50,193 bases of DNA, taken from the NCBI GenBank assembly GCA_036702865.1, contig DATNQD010000031.1:1-50193 (forward strand). The letters are read 5' to 3'. This DNA is from Trichocoleus sp. Lineage in GTDB: Bacteria > Cyanobacteriota > Cyanobacteriia > Elainellales > Elainellaceae. The position numbers and the translations under genes are program-made. Of this stretch, positions 31,590 to 41,134 are shown one piece after another (the stretch's first letter is position 1; the number at the start of each line of letters is the position of its first letter). The notes under the pieces are model-generated. The model ran no database searches, had not been told where the DNA came from, and saw nothing but the letters and a program-made list of their open reading frames with translations.

Positions 31590-32288
31590 CTAAAACTCGA
31601 TTTCGTCCGCTTCGTCTTCCAAGGATTCCTGAACAGGCTCGCTCTGCGGCGGATAAAGCACCATCCAACTAATCGGATAGAGCCTTGTGCCCAGTTTATC
31701 TGTTATGAGCTTGGCATAGTCGCCTTGCACCTCAACAATCTGCCAGATTGCCTTAAGTTCAGCAGAGTTCAGCTTCGGGTGTGCTTTCAGGATGACCCAA
31801 TCTTTGACTTGTACCGGGTTGTTTGAACCAGCAGATAGATTAGGGTTTGTGGAAAAGCGAATTTGTCCTACTTGCAGTTCGCTGTCTAATTCATCAAGAC
31901 GATCGAGATCTTCATCTTCCTCGTCCGCTTCGTCTGCCTGATCTAGTGTTTCAGGCGCGAGAACAACCCCATTGCAGTGCGGTGAATCTGAGATTGTTTG
32001 GCTCGATCGTTCCAGAGGCGCTTTTGCCTCAGTCGTACGAATCTGCCAGAGCTTTTGCTTTACGGGTTCCGGGGTAACTGCCCAAACCTGGCGCTTTTGC
32101 GATTCTGTTAGACACTCCAGCATCGAAAGTTCTTCAACCGTTTCAATCACTGCCAGCATTTCCAGCACTGTGTTTAGCTCAGACAGATCCAACAGATCCT
32201 CAGCTTCTGAAGAATCTGCTGTCACCAACAGATCTTGATGAACATATTTGGATTTGGACTCTGGCATCGTCCAAGGAGGAATAGTCAC
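31590..32288 (-). CDS. Hypothetical protein with acidic linker (232 aa)
   Basis: An N-terminal helical part (residues 20-80, LNTVLEMLAVIETVEELSML) is joined by a very acidic stretch (DEADEEDEDLDRLDELD) to a C-terminal beta domain of about 70 residues (VKDWVILKAHPKLNSAELKA). That domain looks like a small SH3-type fold. The tail is acidic again. No family is recognised. Confidence 0.7.
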   Translation of the reverse strand: MTIPPWTMPESKSKYVHQDLLVTADSSEAEDLLDLSELNTVLEMLAVIETVEELSMLECLTESQKRQVWAVTPEPVKQKLWQIRTTEAKAPLERSSQTISDSPHCNGVVLAPETLDQADEADEEDEDLDRLDELDSELQVGQIRFSTNPNLSAGSNNPVQVKDWVILKAHPKLNSAELKAIWQIVEVQGDYAKLITDKLGTRLYPISWMVLYPPQSEPVQESLEDEADEIEF

Positions 32289-32368
32289 GTTGGCAAAGCT
32301 TAGGATAGAAGAACAAAGGTACTCTTCTATCTTGGTCGATCAATGCCAATTTGTGGGGTAGATTTTGC

Positions 32369-33001
32369 TTAATGCTTCCAGTGTTGCATTAAATCCGTGC
32401 CTGTGCTACCTGTCATCACCCATAAAACGGCTCTAGCAGCATCTCGGAGCACCTTCTCGATCGGCTCAGGCTCTTGATGGCTGGGAACGGCGATCGGCTT
32501 AAAATCAATCCCACGACTGCCAAGAATAATTTCGCCAATGACCCGAGCCCGGCGCATGTGATAGTCCGAGGTAATCAGGTAAACGCTAGTGATTCCTTTT
32601 GCCTTAAATGCATCTACCAGCGTTGTGAAGTTCGTCACTGTATCAACCGCTTGATAGTCTAGATGAACTCGCTCTGGAGAAATGCCTGCTTCCGTAAAAA
32701 CCCATTCGGCATATTCCGGATTGCTGCCTGAGGAAACCCAAATTTGTAGGTCTGGATGATCTTGAGCAAACCGAGCGGCAAACTGCTCTCGCTCTGTTGA
32801 ACCGCCTAATACCAGGACTGCCTGCGGCTTGTGCCACCAACCTTCAAGCTGATGATAGCCAAGTCCCAGAAACAGGAGCAGCACTAGCCCTGAAACACCA
32901 CGTTTGAGCTGTCGAACCGTGCCTGAACCCCGATCGAGCCGTTTTTTAACTGAACCCACTCGCTGCACTGTCATAGAGGAATCTACATATCTGAGGGGCA
33001 A
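32369..33001 (-). CDS. YdcF/ElyC-like DUF218 membrane protein
   Basis: A signal anchor (GLVLLLFLGLGYHQLEGWW) precedes a DUF218 domain: AVLVLGGSTEREQFAARFAQ, SSGSNPEYAEWVF, and VYLITSDYHMRRA near the end. DUF218 proteins such as SanA and ElyC act in envelope or polysaccharide metabolism. The start may be the internal ATG at 32974 (MTVQRVGSVKK). It lies downstream of the PP2C gene but is separated by about 110 bp. Confidence 0.82.
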   Translation of the reverse strand: MPLRYVDSSMTVQRVGSVKKRLDRGSGTVRQLKRGVSGLVLLLFLGLGYHQLEGWWHKPQAVLVLGGSTEREQFAARFAQDHPDLQIWVSSGSNPEYAEWVFTEAGISPERVHLDYQAVDTVTNFTTLVDAFKAKGITSVYLITSDYHMRRARVIGEIILGSRGIDFKPIAVPSHQEPEPIEKVLRDAARAVLWVMTGSTGTDLMQHWKH

Positions 33002-33113
33002 TACCCGACATCAGCAATAGCTTATAGCACCTTTCCGCAGTTCAGCACCGAATTTCGGGAGATTTAACTTCAAGCAGGCTCACCATGGTTTTGTTGCCCA
33101 GATCAAAGAGAAC

Positions 33114-33854
33114 CTACTTTCCCCCATCTGAATCATCAAACGCAACAATGACCACCGTGATATTATCGCGTCCACCTCGATCTTTCGCTGCATTAACGAG
33201 TGCCAGTGCGGCTCGATCGCAGGCACGGATCGTTTTCAGATGAAAGGCAATTAGGTGGTCAGATAACTCTTCTGTTAAGCCATCACTGCACAGTAAAAGT
33301 CGATCGTTGGGCTGAAGATCAAAGGATTGCACATCAATTTGACGCACGTCCTCCCGTCCCAGACATCTTGACAGAATATGACGCCAGGGATGAATCCGGG
33401 CTTGATCAGGTGTCAGCTCCCCTAACTTCATCGCTCTCGCAACCCAGGTATGGTCTTCTGTCACTTGCTGGAGCTTTGCCCCTCGCAACCGATAGAGCCG
33501 AGAATCGCCGATGTGAGCACACCAGGGTTGTTCATCGCGTATCATCGCGACTACCGCAGTTGTACCCATATCCGATCGCTCAGGGTGCTTGGTTTGGTCT
33601 CGCAGAATGGCTTGATTTGCCTCTAAAAAAGCAGCTTCCAGGAGAACAGTAGATGGTTCATCCGAATCCCAATAGTGATTGAGATATTGCTGAATCGATT
33701 GGGTTGCAATCCGGCTTGCTTCTTGCCCACCCGCATGCCCACCCATGCCATCCGCCACAATAAAAAAGCGACCGCTGGCATCAATATAGTAGTCATCCTG
33801 ATTCACCGTGCGGAGCAGCCCTGGATCAGTTAGCCCCGTGAAGAAACGTTTCAT
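33114..33854 (-). CDS. PP2C-type serine/threonine phosphatase
   Basis: The 246-aa product (ATG at 33854, MKRFFTGLTDPG) carries the PP2C metal-binding motifs: RTVNQDDYY, VADGMGGHAGG, CSDGLTEEL and GGRDNITVVIVAF. Bacterial PP2C enzymes of this length reverse Ser/Thr phosphorylation, often paired with Hanks-type kinases. The longer start at 33872 lacks support. It follows the ABC1/UbiB gene by 44 bp on the same strand and may share its transcript. Confidence 0.9.
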   Translation of the reverse strand: MKRFFTGLTDPGLLRTVNQDDYYIDASGRFFIVADGMGGHAGGQEASRIATQSIQQYLNHYWDSDEPSTVLLEAAFLEANQAILRDQTKHPERSDMGTTAVVAMIRDEQPWCAHIGDSRLYRLRGAKLQQVTEDHTWVARAMKLGELTPDQARIHPWRHILSRCLGREDVRQIDVQSFDLQPNDRLLLCSDGLTEELSDHLIAFHLKTIRACDRAALALVNAAKDRGGRDNITVVIVAFDDSDGGK

Positions 33855-33898
33855 GCAAGAAACCAGTGCCATAGGAGGCGGAACAGTTTGAACTCAGC

Positions 33899-35743
33899 TT
33901 AGAACATCCGATCGGATCGATCAATGCGAATCATCAAGCGAATCAAGGCAATTCCAGCCAAGACTGCAGGCAACGCCGCTATCACCGCAAACCAAATCAG
34001 TTGATTGACCAGAAGAATCGTTGCTGAGAGTGTAAACGTCCCGATGAGTAACGTATAGTTCGTTCCCATATTAACGTTACTGATGCGGCGCAATGCTCTG
34101 TCCGTCTCGGTCGATCGCACCCGGACTCGTACATCTCCCCGTTCCAGCTTATCGAGCGTATCTTCAATTCGACGGGGCAACCCAAGGGCTGTACTGCTGA
34201 CCTGCGCCGCCTGCCGCCCAATTTCGCTTAAAATACCTTCTGATAAACCGCTGCCTGCTCCATTTCCGTTGGTTGACATAAGCTCCATTGCAAATGGTTT
34301 TGCAACCTCCATAAAGTTAAAGTCTGGATCGAGACCTTTACCCACTCCCTCTAGCGTTGAGAATGCTCGCATGACGAAAGTAAAGGTTGCTGGAAAGCGG
34401 AATGGCTGATCGTAAGCGATCTCATAGAGATCATCGCTAATGGCTGCAACCGACTGATTCTCAAACGGCTGATCCATAAAGTGATCGAGCATATATTGAA
34501 TCGATCGCCGCACTGGACCCATATCTTCAGCCGGAGCCAAAGCTCCCAATGCCACTAGAGAAGTGACCACCCGATCGGCATCTTTCTGGGCAATGCCAAA
34601 AAAGGTGTCCATCAGCTTTTCGCGAGTGATAGGCTGCACCCGTCCCATCATGCCAAAGTCATAGAAAATCAAAGCCCCATCGGGGCTAGCGGCAATGTTG
34701 CCGGGATGCGGATCTGCGTGAAAGAAGCCATCATTCAATAGCTGATGCAAATATGCCGTGGCGCCCATTTTTGCCAGAGACTTGCGATCGAGTCCAGCAG
34801 CTTCCAGCGCTTCATAGTGGCTGATTTTAATCCCTGGTAAATACTCTAGCGTCAGGACTCTTGGAGAACTGTATCGCCAGTAAACACGCGGCACCTTTAC
34901 CCAGGACTCATCGCGGAAATTGCGGCGGAATGTGTCGGCGTTACGTCCTTCATTCAAATACTCGATTTCTTCCCAAAGAATCCGGCAGCACTCTTCATAG
35001 ATACCCATCCAATCGCGTCCGCGTCCCCATTGAGGATGCTTCTGGAAATAGCGAGCAATTCCCTTGAGGATTTGTAGATCGATCGTAAAGAGTTTTTTTA
35101 AGCCCGGTCGCTGGATCTTAACGACTACTTCTTCACCGGAATGAAGTTGAGCGCGATGTACCTGTCCAAGGCTGGCAGCAGCAAGCGGGATCGGGTCAAA
35201 GCTTTGAAATAGCTCTGGGACAGTTTTATTTAAATCCTTTTGGATAATTGACTCAACCTGCTCATAGCTAAAAGCAGGCACCTTGTCTTGCAGCTTAGCC
35301 AACTCCTCAACATACTCAATCGGAAATAGATCAGCTCTTGTTGAAAAGAGTTGCCCGACTTTAATAAAAGTGGGTCCAAGATCTAACAGGGTTTCTCGAA
35401 TCCAGATGGCTTGCGCTCTTCTGCGTTTAGCTTGCTCTGCCTCAGTCATACCGCTTGGATAAGTCCAAGCTTTGCCATAAGACCATTGAGCTACCAAAAG
35501 CTTGAGCACAAATGCCCAAATATCAACAAAGCGTCGCTGGCGTGAGTAGTTTTCCCGGCTCCAACGGTAGGCTTTACCACCATGGGATTGAGAGCGTTGG
35601 GATTTGCTGGACATTTGTTGCCAGTCTCCCTGCGAAAGTGATGCAGAATGGGCTAACTCCGCCGGAGATTGAGAAAGATGGGTCAATCCCGATTGATCAT
35701 CCGGCTCAGAGTATGGAATGGGGTCATTGGGAAGAACAGACAC
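33899..35743 (-). CDS. ABC1/UbiB (AarF) family atypical kinase
   Basis: The 614-aa protein shows the family signatures: KVGQLFSTRADLFP at 128-141, the Ala-rich loop LAAASLGQVHRAQL (187-200) and Lys209 in VVVKIQRPG. HADPHPGNI and YDFGMMG supply the catalytic and metal-binding residues. Two C-terminal hydrophobic helices (YTLLIGTFTLSATILLV and IWFAVIAALPAVLAGIAL) anchor it in the membrane. Such proteins support prenylquinone (in cyanobacteria plastoquinone and tocopherol) metabolism. Confidence 0.92.
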   Translation of the reverse strand: MSVLPNDPIPYSEPDDQSGLTHLSQSPAELAHSASLSQGDWQQMSSKSQRSQSHGGKAYRWSRENYSRQRRFVDIWAFVLKLLVAQWSYGKAWTYPSGMTEAEQAKRRRAQAIWIRETLLDLGPTFIKVGQLFSTRADLFPIEYVEELAKLQDKVPAFSYEQVESIIQKDLNKTVPELFQSFDPIPLAAASLGQVHRAQLHSGEEVVVKIQRPGLKKLFTIDLQILKGIARYFQKHPQWGRGRDWMGIYEECCRILWEEIEYLNEGRNADTFRRNFRDESWVKVPRVYWRYSSPRVLTLEYLPGIKISHYEALEAAGLDRKSLAKMGATAYLHQLLNDGFFHADPHPGNIAASPDGALIFYDFGMMGRVQPITREKLMDTFFGIAQKDADRVVTSLVALGALAPAEDMGPVRRSIQYMLDHFMDQPFENQSVAAISDDLYEIAYDQPFRFPATFTFVMRAFSTLEGVGKGLDPDFNFMEVAKPFAMELMSTNGNGAGSGLSEGILSEIGRQAAQVSSTALGLPRRIEDTLDKLERGDVRVRVRSTETDRALRRISNVNMGTNYTLLIGTFTLSATILLVNQLIWFAVIAALPAVLAGIALIRLMIRIDRSDRMF

Positions 35744-35807
35744 GCGACTTTTGGGAACGCTTCAGGTTAATTCAGAGAAAACAGAATAGATAGCAACAAA
35801 GAGGGAG

Positions 35808-36134
35808 TTAGGTAGACTGATTGCGATATTGCTGCAGTTCGACGCGGAGTTGTGCCGTTTCTGCCCGCAAATTGTCAATCATCTCTTGTAAATCCTGAGA
35901 AGAAGAACTTGCCGCAGAACCAGGAGCCGTCGAGCGCCCCTGCATCGCTGCTTCTTCTGCCCGTTTTGCCCGCTCTAGAACTTCATCGGTAAACTGCCGG
36001 AGCCGCTCCCGCTGTTCTGCATCGAACTTACCCAGATCACTGAGGGCATTTGTGACCACATTTTCAACCTGTTCGCCGATCGCTTCGGCAAACGCTCGCC
36101 CTACAAAAAAAGCATGAACTAAAGGATCATTCAT
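35808..36134 (-). CDS. Small conserved cyanobacterial helical protein
   Basis: The 108-aa product contains PLVHAFFVGRAFAEAIGEQV, a Ser/Ala-rich linker and a C-terminal coiled coil (LQEMIDNLRAETAQLRVELQ). It resembles a thylakoid-associated family of cyanobacteria and chloroplasts (I recall it as DUF6825, not verified). It lies 64 bp upstream of the UbiB gene, in the same direction. Confidence 0.68.
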   Translation of the reverse strand: MNDPLVHAFFVGRAFAEAIGEQVENVVTNALSDLGKFDAEQRERLRQFTDEVLERAKRAEEAAMQGRSTAPGSAASSSSQDLQEMIDNLRAETAQLRVELQQYRNQST

Positions 36135-36533
36135 AAAGAACTTTTACAGTAAGCTCAGCAGAGATTATAACTTGGTTCCCCGAAGTCTTGCCGTGAAGAC
36201 GTTAAGGATATTGCAATGGAACGAAATAAACGATTCACAATCTGATCAAAATTTGAGAATAAACCTATCGCTCAAATCCAAAGTGATTGCTTTATCTTAT
36301 TATTCCCTGTTTCCGAGTGGAGTTACACCCATCTTGTGAGTTGTTCAGGTCTCTCTCTAAGGGACGTTTTTTAGGGTGATATGGGCATATTAACAGCGAT
36401 AGCAGGTGACAGGTGCTTGATTTGCAGCTGATAAACCTCGTTGACCCTAAGCAAGCGAATATCTATCCGGGGTTTTCCCTTTTGGATGTTCTGACTGCAT
36501 AGCGATCGCTCTTTCTTTTCGATAAATAACGCT
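36135..36533. other. Divergent intergenic region
   Basis: About 400 bp between the DUF6825-like gene (minus) and the DUF58 gene (plus). It is AT-rich. A HIP1 site (GCGATCGC) lies near 36502. No gene, repeat or clear promoter can be named. Confidence 0.45.
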
Positions 36534-37745
36534 ATGTCCCTTTTGGCTCGCTGCACGACCTGGCTGGAAAGCCGCTGGATTGCTCCCTCCTACAGTGGAT
36601 GGTTAATGTTAGGGCTATCGGTCTTCTTTTTCGGGGCAGCAACAAATACAATGGCAGGCTGGCTTTACGTCATTAGTGGCGTGATGTTTGCTTTGCTGTT
36701 AATTGCCGCACTCTTGCCCCACCGAACACTGCGAGGAATTCACATTAGCCGGACTGCAATCCCCCCGGTCAGCGTTGGCGACTCTCTTGTGCTGGAATTA
36801 CGGCTAGAAAATCAGACAAAGCAACCTAAAACTCTGATTGAAGTAAAAGATTTGCTGCCTTTTGTCCTGAGTCTACCCAGCAGAACCGCAGTCGAACTGA
36901 TTTTGCCCGGGGGCAGCCAGTCGTGGATTACAGAATGCCTTGCTCATCGACGCGGGCTCTATCACTGGCAAACGGTGAACTTACGAACGGCGACCCCTTT
37001 CGGCTTGTTCTGGTGTCGGCGCAGTCGAACAGTTCCAGCAACCGCGATCGTCTATCCCACGATTCTGCCGCTGACTCAATGCCCAATCATTGATCAACTG
37101 GGACAAGACCTGAATACCCAGGTTCTCAGCAATTCCCACTCCCAAGCTGCCACAGAAGGACTGACCCGGACGCTCCGCCCTTATCGCTGGGGCGATCCAA
37201 TCCGGTTGGTTCACTGGCGCACCAGTGCTCGTTATGGTGAGTTGCGGGTTCGAGAACTAGAAACCTACCAGGGCGGACAAGAAGTTATTGTGGCGTTAGA
37301 TAGTGCGATCGACTGGAATGCAGATGACTTTGAACAGGCGGTCAGTGCTGCTGCATCCCTCTATTTCTATGCCTTAAACCATCGTTTGGCGGTGAGCCTC
37401 TGGACAGCCCAATCTGGTCTTCTGCGGAGCGAACAAACTGTCCTGCCAGGACTTGCTGCCGTTAGTACCAGAGAACCTCTACAAGCCGAATTCCCCGATC
37501 GGCCGTTGATCTGGCTGACCCAAAATCCAAACAGTCTGAGCCGCCTACCCTCTGGAAGTCGATGGCTGTTGTGGCAGCCTCCCTTGCCGCCGGGGCCAAC
37601 CAAGACGATCGCCCAACCTGTGCCGAATCTAGCGGATGCGGGTGTGATGATCCAACCGGATTCAGACATTCAAATGCAGTTACAGGCTCCCCTGAGCAAA
37701 TTGGGTCGATCAGTTGCGCTTCATGAAAAAGGCGATCGGGGGTGA
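36534..37745 (+). CDS. DUF58 domain-containing membrane protein
   Basis: Two N-terminal transmembrane helices (about 20-65) are followed by a beta domain. The DUF58 core RPYRWGDPIRLVHWRTSARY precedes a VWA-like segment. In bacteria DUF58 proteins are often encoded with MoxR ATPases and transglutaminase proteins, but none is present here. Length (403 aa) is normal. It ends next to the DUF309 gene. Confidence 0.85.
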   Translation: MSLLARCTTWLESRWIAPSYSGWLMLGLSVFFFGAATNTMAGWLYVISGVMFALLLIAALLPHRTLRGIHISRTAIPPVSVGDSLVLELRLENQTKQPKTLIEVKDLLPFVLSLPSRTAVELILPGGSQSWITECLAHRRGLYHWQTVNLRTATPFGLFWCRRSRTVPATAIVYPTILPLTQCPIIDQLGQDLNTQVLSNSHSQAATEGLTRTLRPYRWGDPIRLVHWRTSARYGELRVRELETYQGGQEVIVALDSAIDWNADDFEQAVSAAASLYFYALNHRLAVSLWTAQSGLLRSEQTVLPGLAAVSTREPLQAEFPDRPLIWLTQNPNSLSRLPSGSRWLLWQPPLPPGPTKTIAQPVPNLADAGVMIQPDSDIQMQLQAPLSKLGRSVALHEKGDRG

Positions 37746-37783
37746 TAGGGTTGAGAAACGATGTGCAGTTCATTTCCATTCTC

Positions 37784-38218
37784 ATGACCCATTCCATTCC
37801 GCCTGAATTCTGGCAAGGCGTTGAGCAATTCAACCAGGGACAGTTTTATGATTGCCATGACACGCTAGAGGCATTATGGATGGAGGCAATGGAGCCGGAT
37901 AAAAGCTTTTATCAAGGGGTTTTACAGATTGCAGTAGCGCTCTATCATCTGAGCAATCAGAATGCGCGGGGAGCCATGATTTTGTTAGGTGAGGGACTAA
38001 ATCGGCTTCGACGTTACCAACCAGCCTACTCCGGCATTGATGTCTCAGAATTAGTTGAGGACAGTGCTGAGATGCTCACTGTTCTCCACCAGGCGTCAGC
38101 CGATCGCTTAGCAGAAATGGCAAAACAAGTTCAAGCCCTGGCTCAACCTGAACTGGCTGCCGATCGTTCAGAGCAGAGATTCACCGTTCCCAGAATCTTG
38201 CTTGTGCCAGAACCCTGA
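37784..38218 (+). CDS. DUF309 domain-containing protein
   Basis: The 144-aa product contains the DUF309 signature FYDCHDTLEALWMEA and KSFYQGVLQIAVALYHL. The ATG at 37784 (MTHSIPPEFW) is preferred; the frame upstream overlaps the DUF58 gene. DUF309 proteins are small helical-bundle proteins of unknown function that are common in cyanobacteria and other bacteria. Confidence 0.82.
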   Translation: MTHSIPPEFWQGVEQFNQGQFYDCHDTLEALWMEAMEPDKSFYQGVLQIAVALYHLSNQNARGAMILLGEGLNRLRRYQPAYSGIDVSELVEDSAEMLTVLHQASADRLAEMAKQVQALAQPELAADRSEQRFTVPRILLVPEP

Positions 38219-38438
38219 ACTGATCCGTCGTCTGATAGACACACGGTGATTCCCTATGACAGGATAGAAGCTTAAAGTTAGGGTCATACTGAGGTCAAGC
38301 GGAAACAATCTTTGAGGAAGTGTGTTCATAAACCAGTAGACCACTGCATCAAACAACTGCTTTCGTTCTCGCTCAACTGAGCAAACTTCTACCACTTATT
38401 ATTTTTGCAAGCCCTCTTTAGAAATCTGCAGCAAGATT

Positions 38439-38972
38439 ATGGTTTCTATTTTTCGATCGCCCCACTTTTCTCGATGGTGTCGCCCTGGATTGATGGCAGT
38501 TTCGATCACTGCTTTAGTGAGTGCTGTTGCTGCTCCGACTTCTCCCAACGCGGCAGTCGCACAAACAGCCCCAGCTGGAAATCAAGCTCTAACCCTGCGC
38601 TCGGACATCCAGGAAGCAAATGCTGTGACGGGCGTCATTACGGCTCGTGGCAATGTGCAAATTAACTATCCAGCGCGGCAAATTCAAGCAACTTCGATCC
38701 AGGCGCAATATTACAGCCGAGAACAGCGAATTGTTCTAACGGGAAATGTTTACGTCTTACAAGATGGCAATAGCTTACGCGGTGAAACCGTTACCTATCT
38801 CATTGATCAAGGACGATTTGAAGCTTTGCCCGACAGTGGACAACAGGTGGAGTCCATCTACCTCGTCCAGGACCCAAACCCCACTACCACCCCCGGAGGC
38901 ACTCCTGCTGCGGCTGAAACTCCGCCTTTTAATCCCAAGCCCGAATTTAAAACACCCATCAGCCCACAGTAA
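38439..38972 (+). CDS. LptA/OstA-like periplasmic LPS transport protein
   Basis: A signal peptide (about 1-42, cut near AVAQTAP) leads into an OstA/LptA-type beta-jellyroll domain: ITARGNVQINYPARQIQATS and YYSREQRIVLTGNVYVLQDG. A Pro-rich tail follows. LptA bridges the periplasm in LPS export. It stands directly before lptB and an LptF/G-type permease, which supports the role. Confidence 0.85.
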   Translation: MVSIFRSPHFSRWCRPGLMAVSITALVSAVAAPTSPNAAVAQTAPAGNQALTLRSDIQEANAVTGVITARGNVQINYPARQIQATSIQAQYYSREQRIVLTGNVYVLQDGNSLRGETVTYLIDQGRFEALPDSGQQVESIYLVQDPNPTTTPGGTPAAAETPPFNPKPEFKTPISPQ

Positions 38973-39052
38973 GGTTTCTGAAAAGAACCCTCGGAACTGT
39001 TGATAAAATCAAAACCATCCTTCGCCCAATTGGTAGCCCTGAGAGCAAATCC

Positions 39053-39781
39053 TTGAAGATCGTACTGGACAACATCCATAAGTCTTACGGCAAGCGCGCT
39101 GTTGTCAATCGCGTGCATCTCTCGTTTTCTAGAGGAGAAATTGTCGGCTTACTGGGACCAAACGGCGCGGGTAAAACAACAACCTTCTACATTGCGACAG
39201 GGCTAGAGAAGCCGGATCAGGGTAGAGTGCTGCTGGACGATCGCGACATCACCGCAATGCCGATTTTTGAGCGTGCCCATCTGGGAATTGCTTACCTAGC
39301 ACAACAGCCGAGCGTCTTCCGTAATCTCAATGTGCAGGACAATATTTTGCTGGTGATGCAGCAGACCAACATTCCCAAAGACGAACATTTCGATCGGCTG
39401 CACCAACTCCTGAAAGAATTTCGGCTAGAGCGAGTTGCCCGAACCTTGGGTGGGCGGGTTTCTGGGGGAGAACGTCGTCGGACTGAAATCGCCAGAGCCT
39501 TGGCTGCGGGAATCGAAGGACCCAAGTTTTTGTTTTTGGATGAGCCGTTTGCTGGAATCGACCCGATCGCTGTGGCAGAAATTCAGGAAATTATTGCAAA
39601 ACTGCGCGATCGAAATATGGGCATTCTCATCACTGACCATAACGTGCGAGAAACGTTAGCAATTATCGATCGGGGATACATTATGCGGGAAGGTCAGATT
39701 TTGGCAGCGGGCAGTTCTGAAGAACTCTATGCCAATCCTTTGGTGCGCCAATATTATTTGGGTGACGCATTTCACCTGTAA
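39053..39781 (+). CDS. lptB: LPS export ABC transporter ATP-binding protein LptB
   Basis: The 242-aa product carries Walker A GPNGAGKT (35-42), the signature VSGGERRR, Walker B FLFLDEPFAG and the LptB-typical LITDHNVRETL. It provides energy for LPS extraction from the inner membrane with LptF/LptG. The start is TTG at 39053, 81 bp after the LptA-like gene; the frame is open further upstream but no better start is visible. Confidence 0.93.
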   Translation: MKIVLDNIHKSYGKRAVVNRVHLSFSRGEIVGLLGPNGAGKTTTFYIATGLEKPDQGRVLLDDRDITAMPIFERAHLGIAYLAQQPSVFRNLNVQDNILLVMQQTNIPKDEHFDRLHQLLKEFRLERVARTLGGRVSGGERRRTEIARALAAGIEGPKFLFLDEPFAGIDPIAVAEIQEIIAKLRDRNMGILITDHNVRETLAIIDRGYIMREGQILAAGSSEELYANPLVRQYYLGDAFHL

Positions 39782-39845
39782 CTGTTGCCGTCATTTCGTC
39801 TCTTAGACCGTTCGCTGAACTCCCTGCTCCTCACTCATACTTCTT

Positions 39846-41030
39846 ATGACTGCTGGTTTCTCTAAATCTCCTCGCTTACCGTTTCGTCCTCAAAGCTGGT
39901 CGCTGAAGCTTTCCGTGATGGATCGATATATTGCGGCTGAGCTATTGCTGCCGTTTTTGTTTGGCGTGGGTGCATTTTCCTCGTTGGGAGTTTCGGTTGA
40001 TGCGCTGTTTGATTTGATTCGTCGGATTACAGAGTCGGGGCTGTCAATGGCGATCGCGCTTCAGGTGTTGGCGCTCAAATTTCCGCAGTTCATCGCTTAT
40101 GCCTTCCCAATGTCAACGCTGCTGGCAAATTTGATGGCATATAGCCGCATGTCGAGCGACAGCGAACTCATTGCCTTGAAAGCTTGTGGTGTCAGCGTTT
40201 TTCGGCTGATCCTGCCTGCTCTAGCAGTCTGCTTAATGATTACAGGCCTGACGTTTGCCTTTAATGAACTGATCGTTCCTGCCACGAACTATCAGGCAAC
40301 CATGACTCTGGCAAATGCTCTGAATGATGATAATCCGCCCTTTCAAGAACACAATATTCTCTATCAAGAGTTCCAGTCTGTTAAAAAGAAGAGTGGGGGT
40401 GAGCAAGACGAGCTGGCTCGCCTGTTCTATGCCAGAGAATTTGATGGCGAAAAGATGAAAGGGCTGACCATTCTTGATTTTTCTCAAGAGGGGCTGAGTC
40501 AAATCGTCAGTGCCAAAACAGCACGCTGGAACCCACCGCAAAAAACCTGGGACTTTGACGACGGGACGATTTATGTCGTATCTCCTGATGGGTCGTTTCG
40601 CAACATCGTCAAATTTGACAACCAGCAGCTTAAACTGCCGCGCACCCCACTCGATTTAGCTTCTCAGCATCGGGACTATAACGAGATGAACATTGCTCAG
40701 TCAATGGACTATCTTAATCTGTTGCAGCAGACGGGCGATTCATCCAAGATTCGCAAACTGAAGGTAAGAATTCAACAGAAATATGCGCTGCCCTTTGTCT
40801 GTGTTGCTTTTGGGCTGGTTGGTGCAGCCTTAGGAACTCGACTGGAACGGGCAGGACGCGCTACTAGCTTTGCCCTGAGTCTGGTCATTATCTTCAGCTA
40901 TTACTTATTGAATGTGATCTGTGGTTCGATCGCCCAAGTTGGAACAATTTCGCCGGTTATGGGAGCTTGGCTACCCAATCTTTTTGGCTTAGTTGCGGCT
41001 ATCTGGCTGATCAGGCAGTCTTCAAAGTAG
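39846..41030 (+). CDS. LptF/LptG family permease
   Basis: The 394-aa protein has the YjgP/YjgQ architecture: an N-terminal helix block (MDRYIAAELLLPFLFGVGAF, VLALKFPQFIAYAFPMSTLL), a periplasmic jellyroll (about 160-300) and C-terminal helices (FALSLVIIFSYYLLNVICGS). It forms the membrane part with LptB. Cyanobacteria often carry a single LptF/G gene of this kind; the partner is not in this window. Confidence 0.9.
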   Translation: MTAGFSKSPRLPFRPQSWSLKLSVMDRYIAAELLLPFLFGVGAFSSLGVSVDALFDLIRRITESGLSMAIALQVLALKFPQFIAYAFPMSTLLANLMAYSRMSSDSELIALKACGVSVFRLILPALAVCLMITGLTFAFNELIVPATNYQATMTLANALNDDNPPFQEHNILYQEFQSVKKKSGGEQDELARLFYAREFDGEKMKGLTILDFSQEGLSQIVSAKTARWNPPQKTWDFDDGTIYVVSPDGSFRNIVKFDNQQLKLPRTPLDLASQHRDYNEMNIAQSMDYLNLLQQTGDSSKIRKLKVRIQQKYALPFVCVAFGLVGAALGTRLERAGRATSFALSLVIIFSYYLLNVICGSIAQVGTISPVMGAWLPNLFGLVAAIWLIRQSSK

Positions 41031-41134
41031 AAAAAGGAAACTAGCGAAAGGAGTGTTATCTGCTATCTGCCACCTGCTATAACAGGACAGAAACGCCCCT
41101 AAGATTTCCTGCATCAATTTCGCTGCCATCTTGT

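Noticed and set aside
36371-36556. 61-aa minus-strand frame before the DUF58 gene
   Set aside because: No support; it overlaps the start of a well-supported gene.
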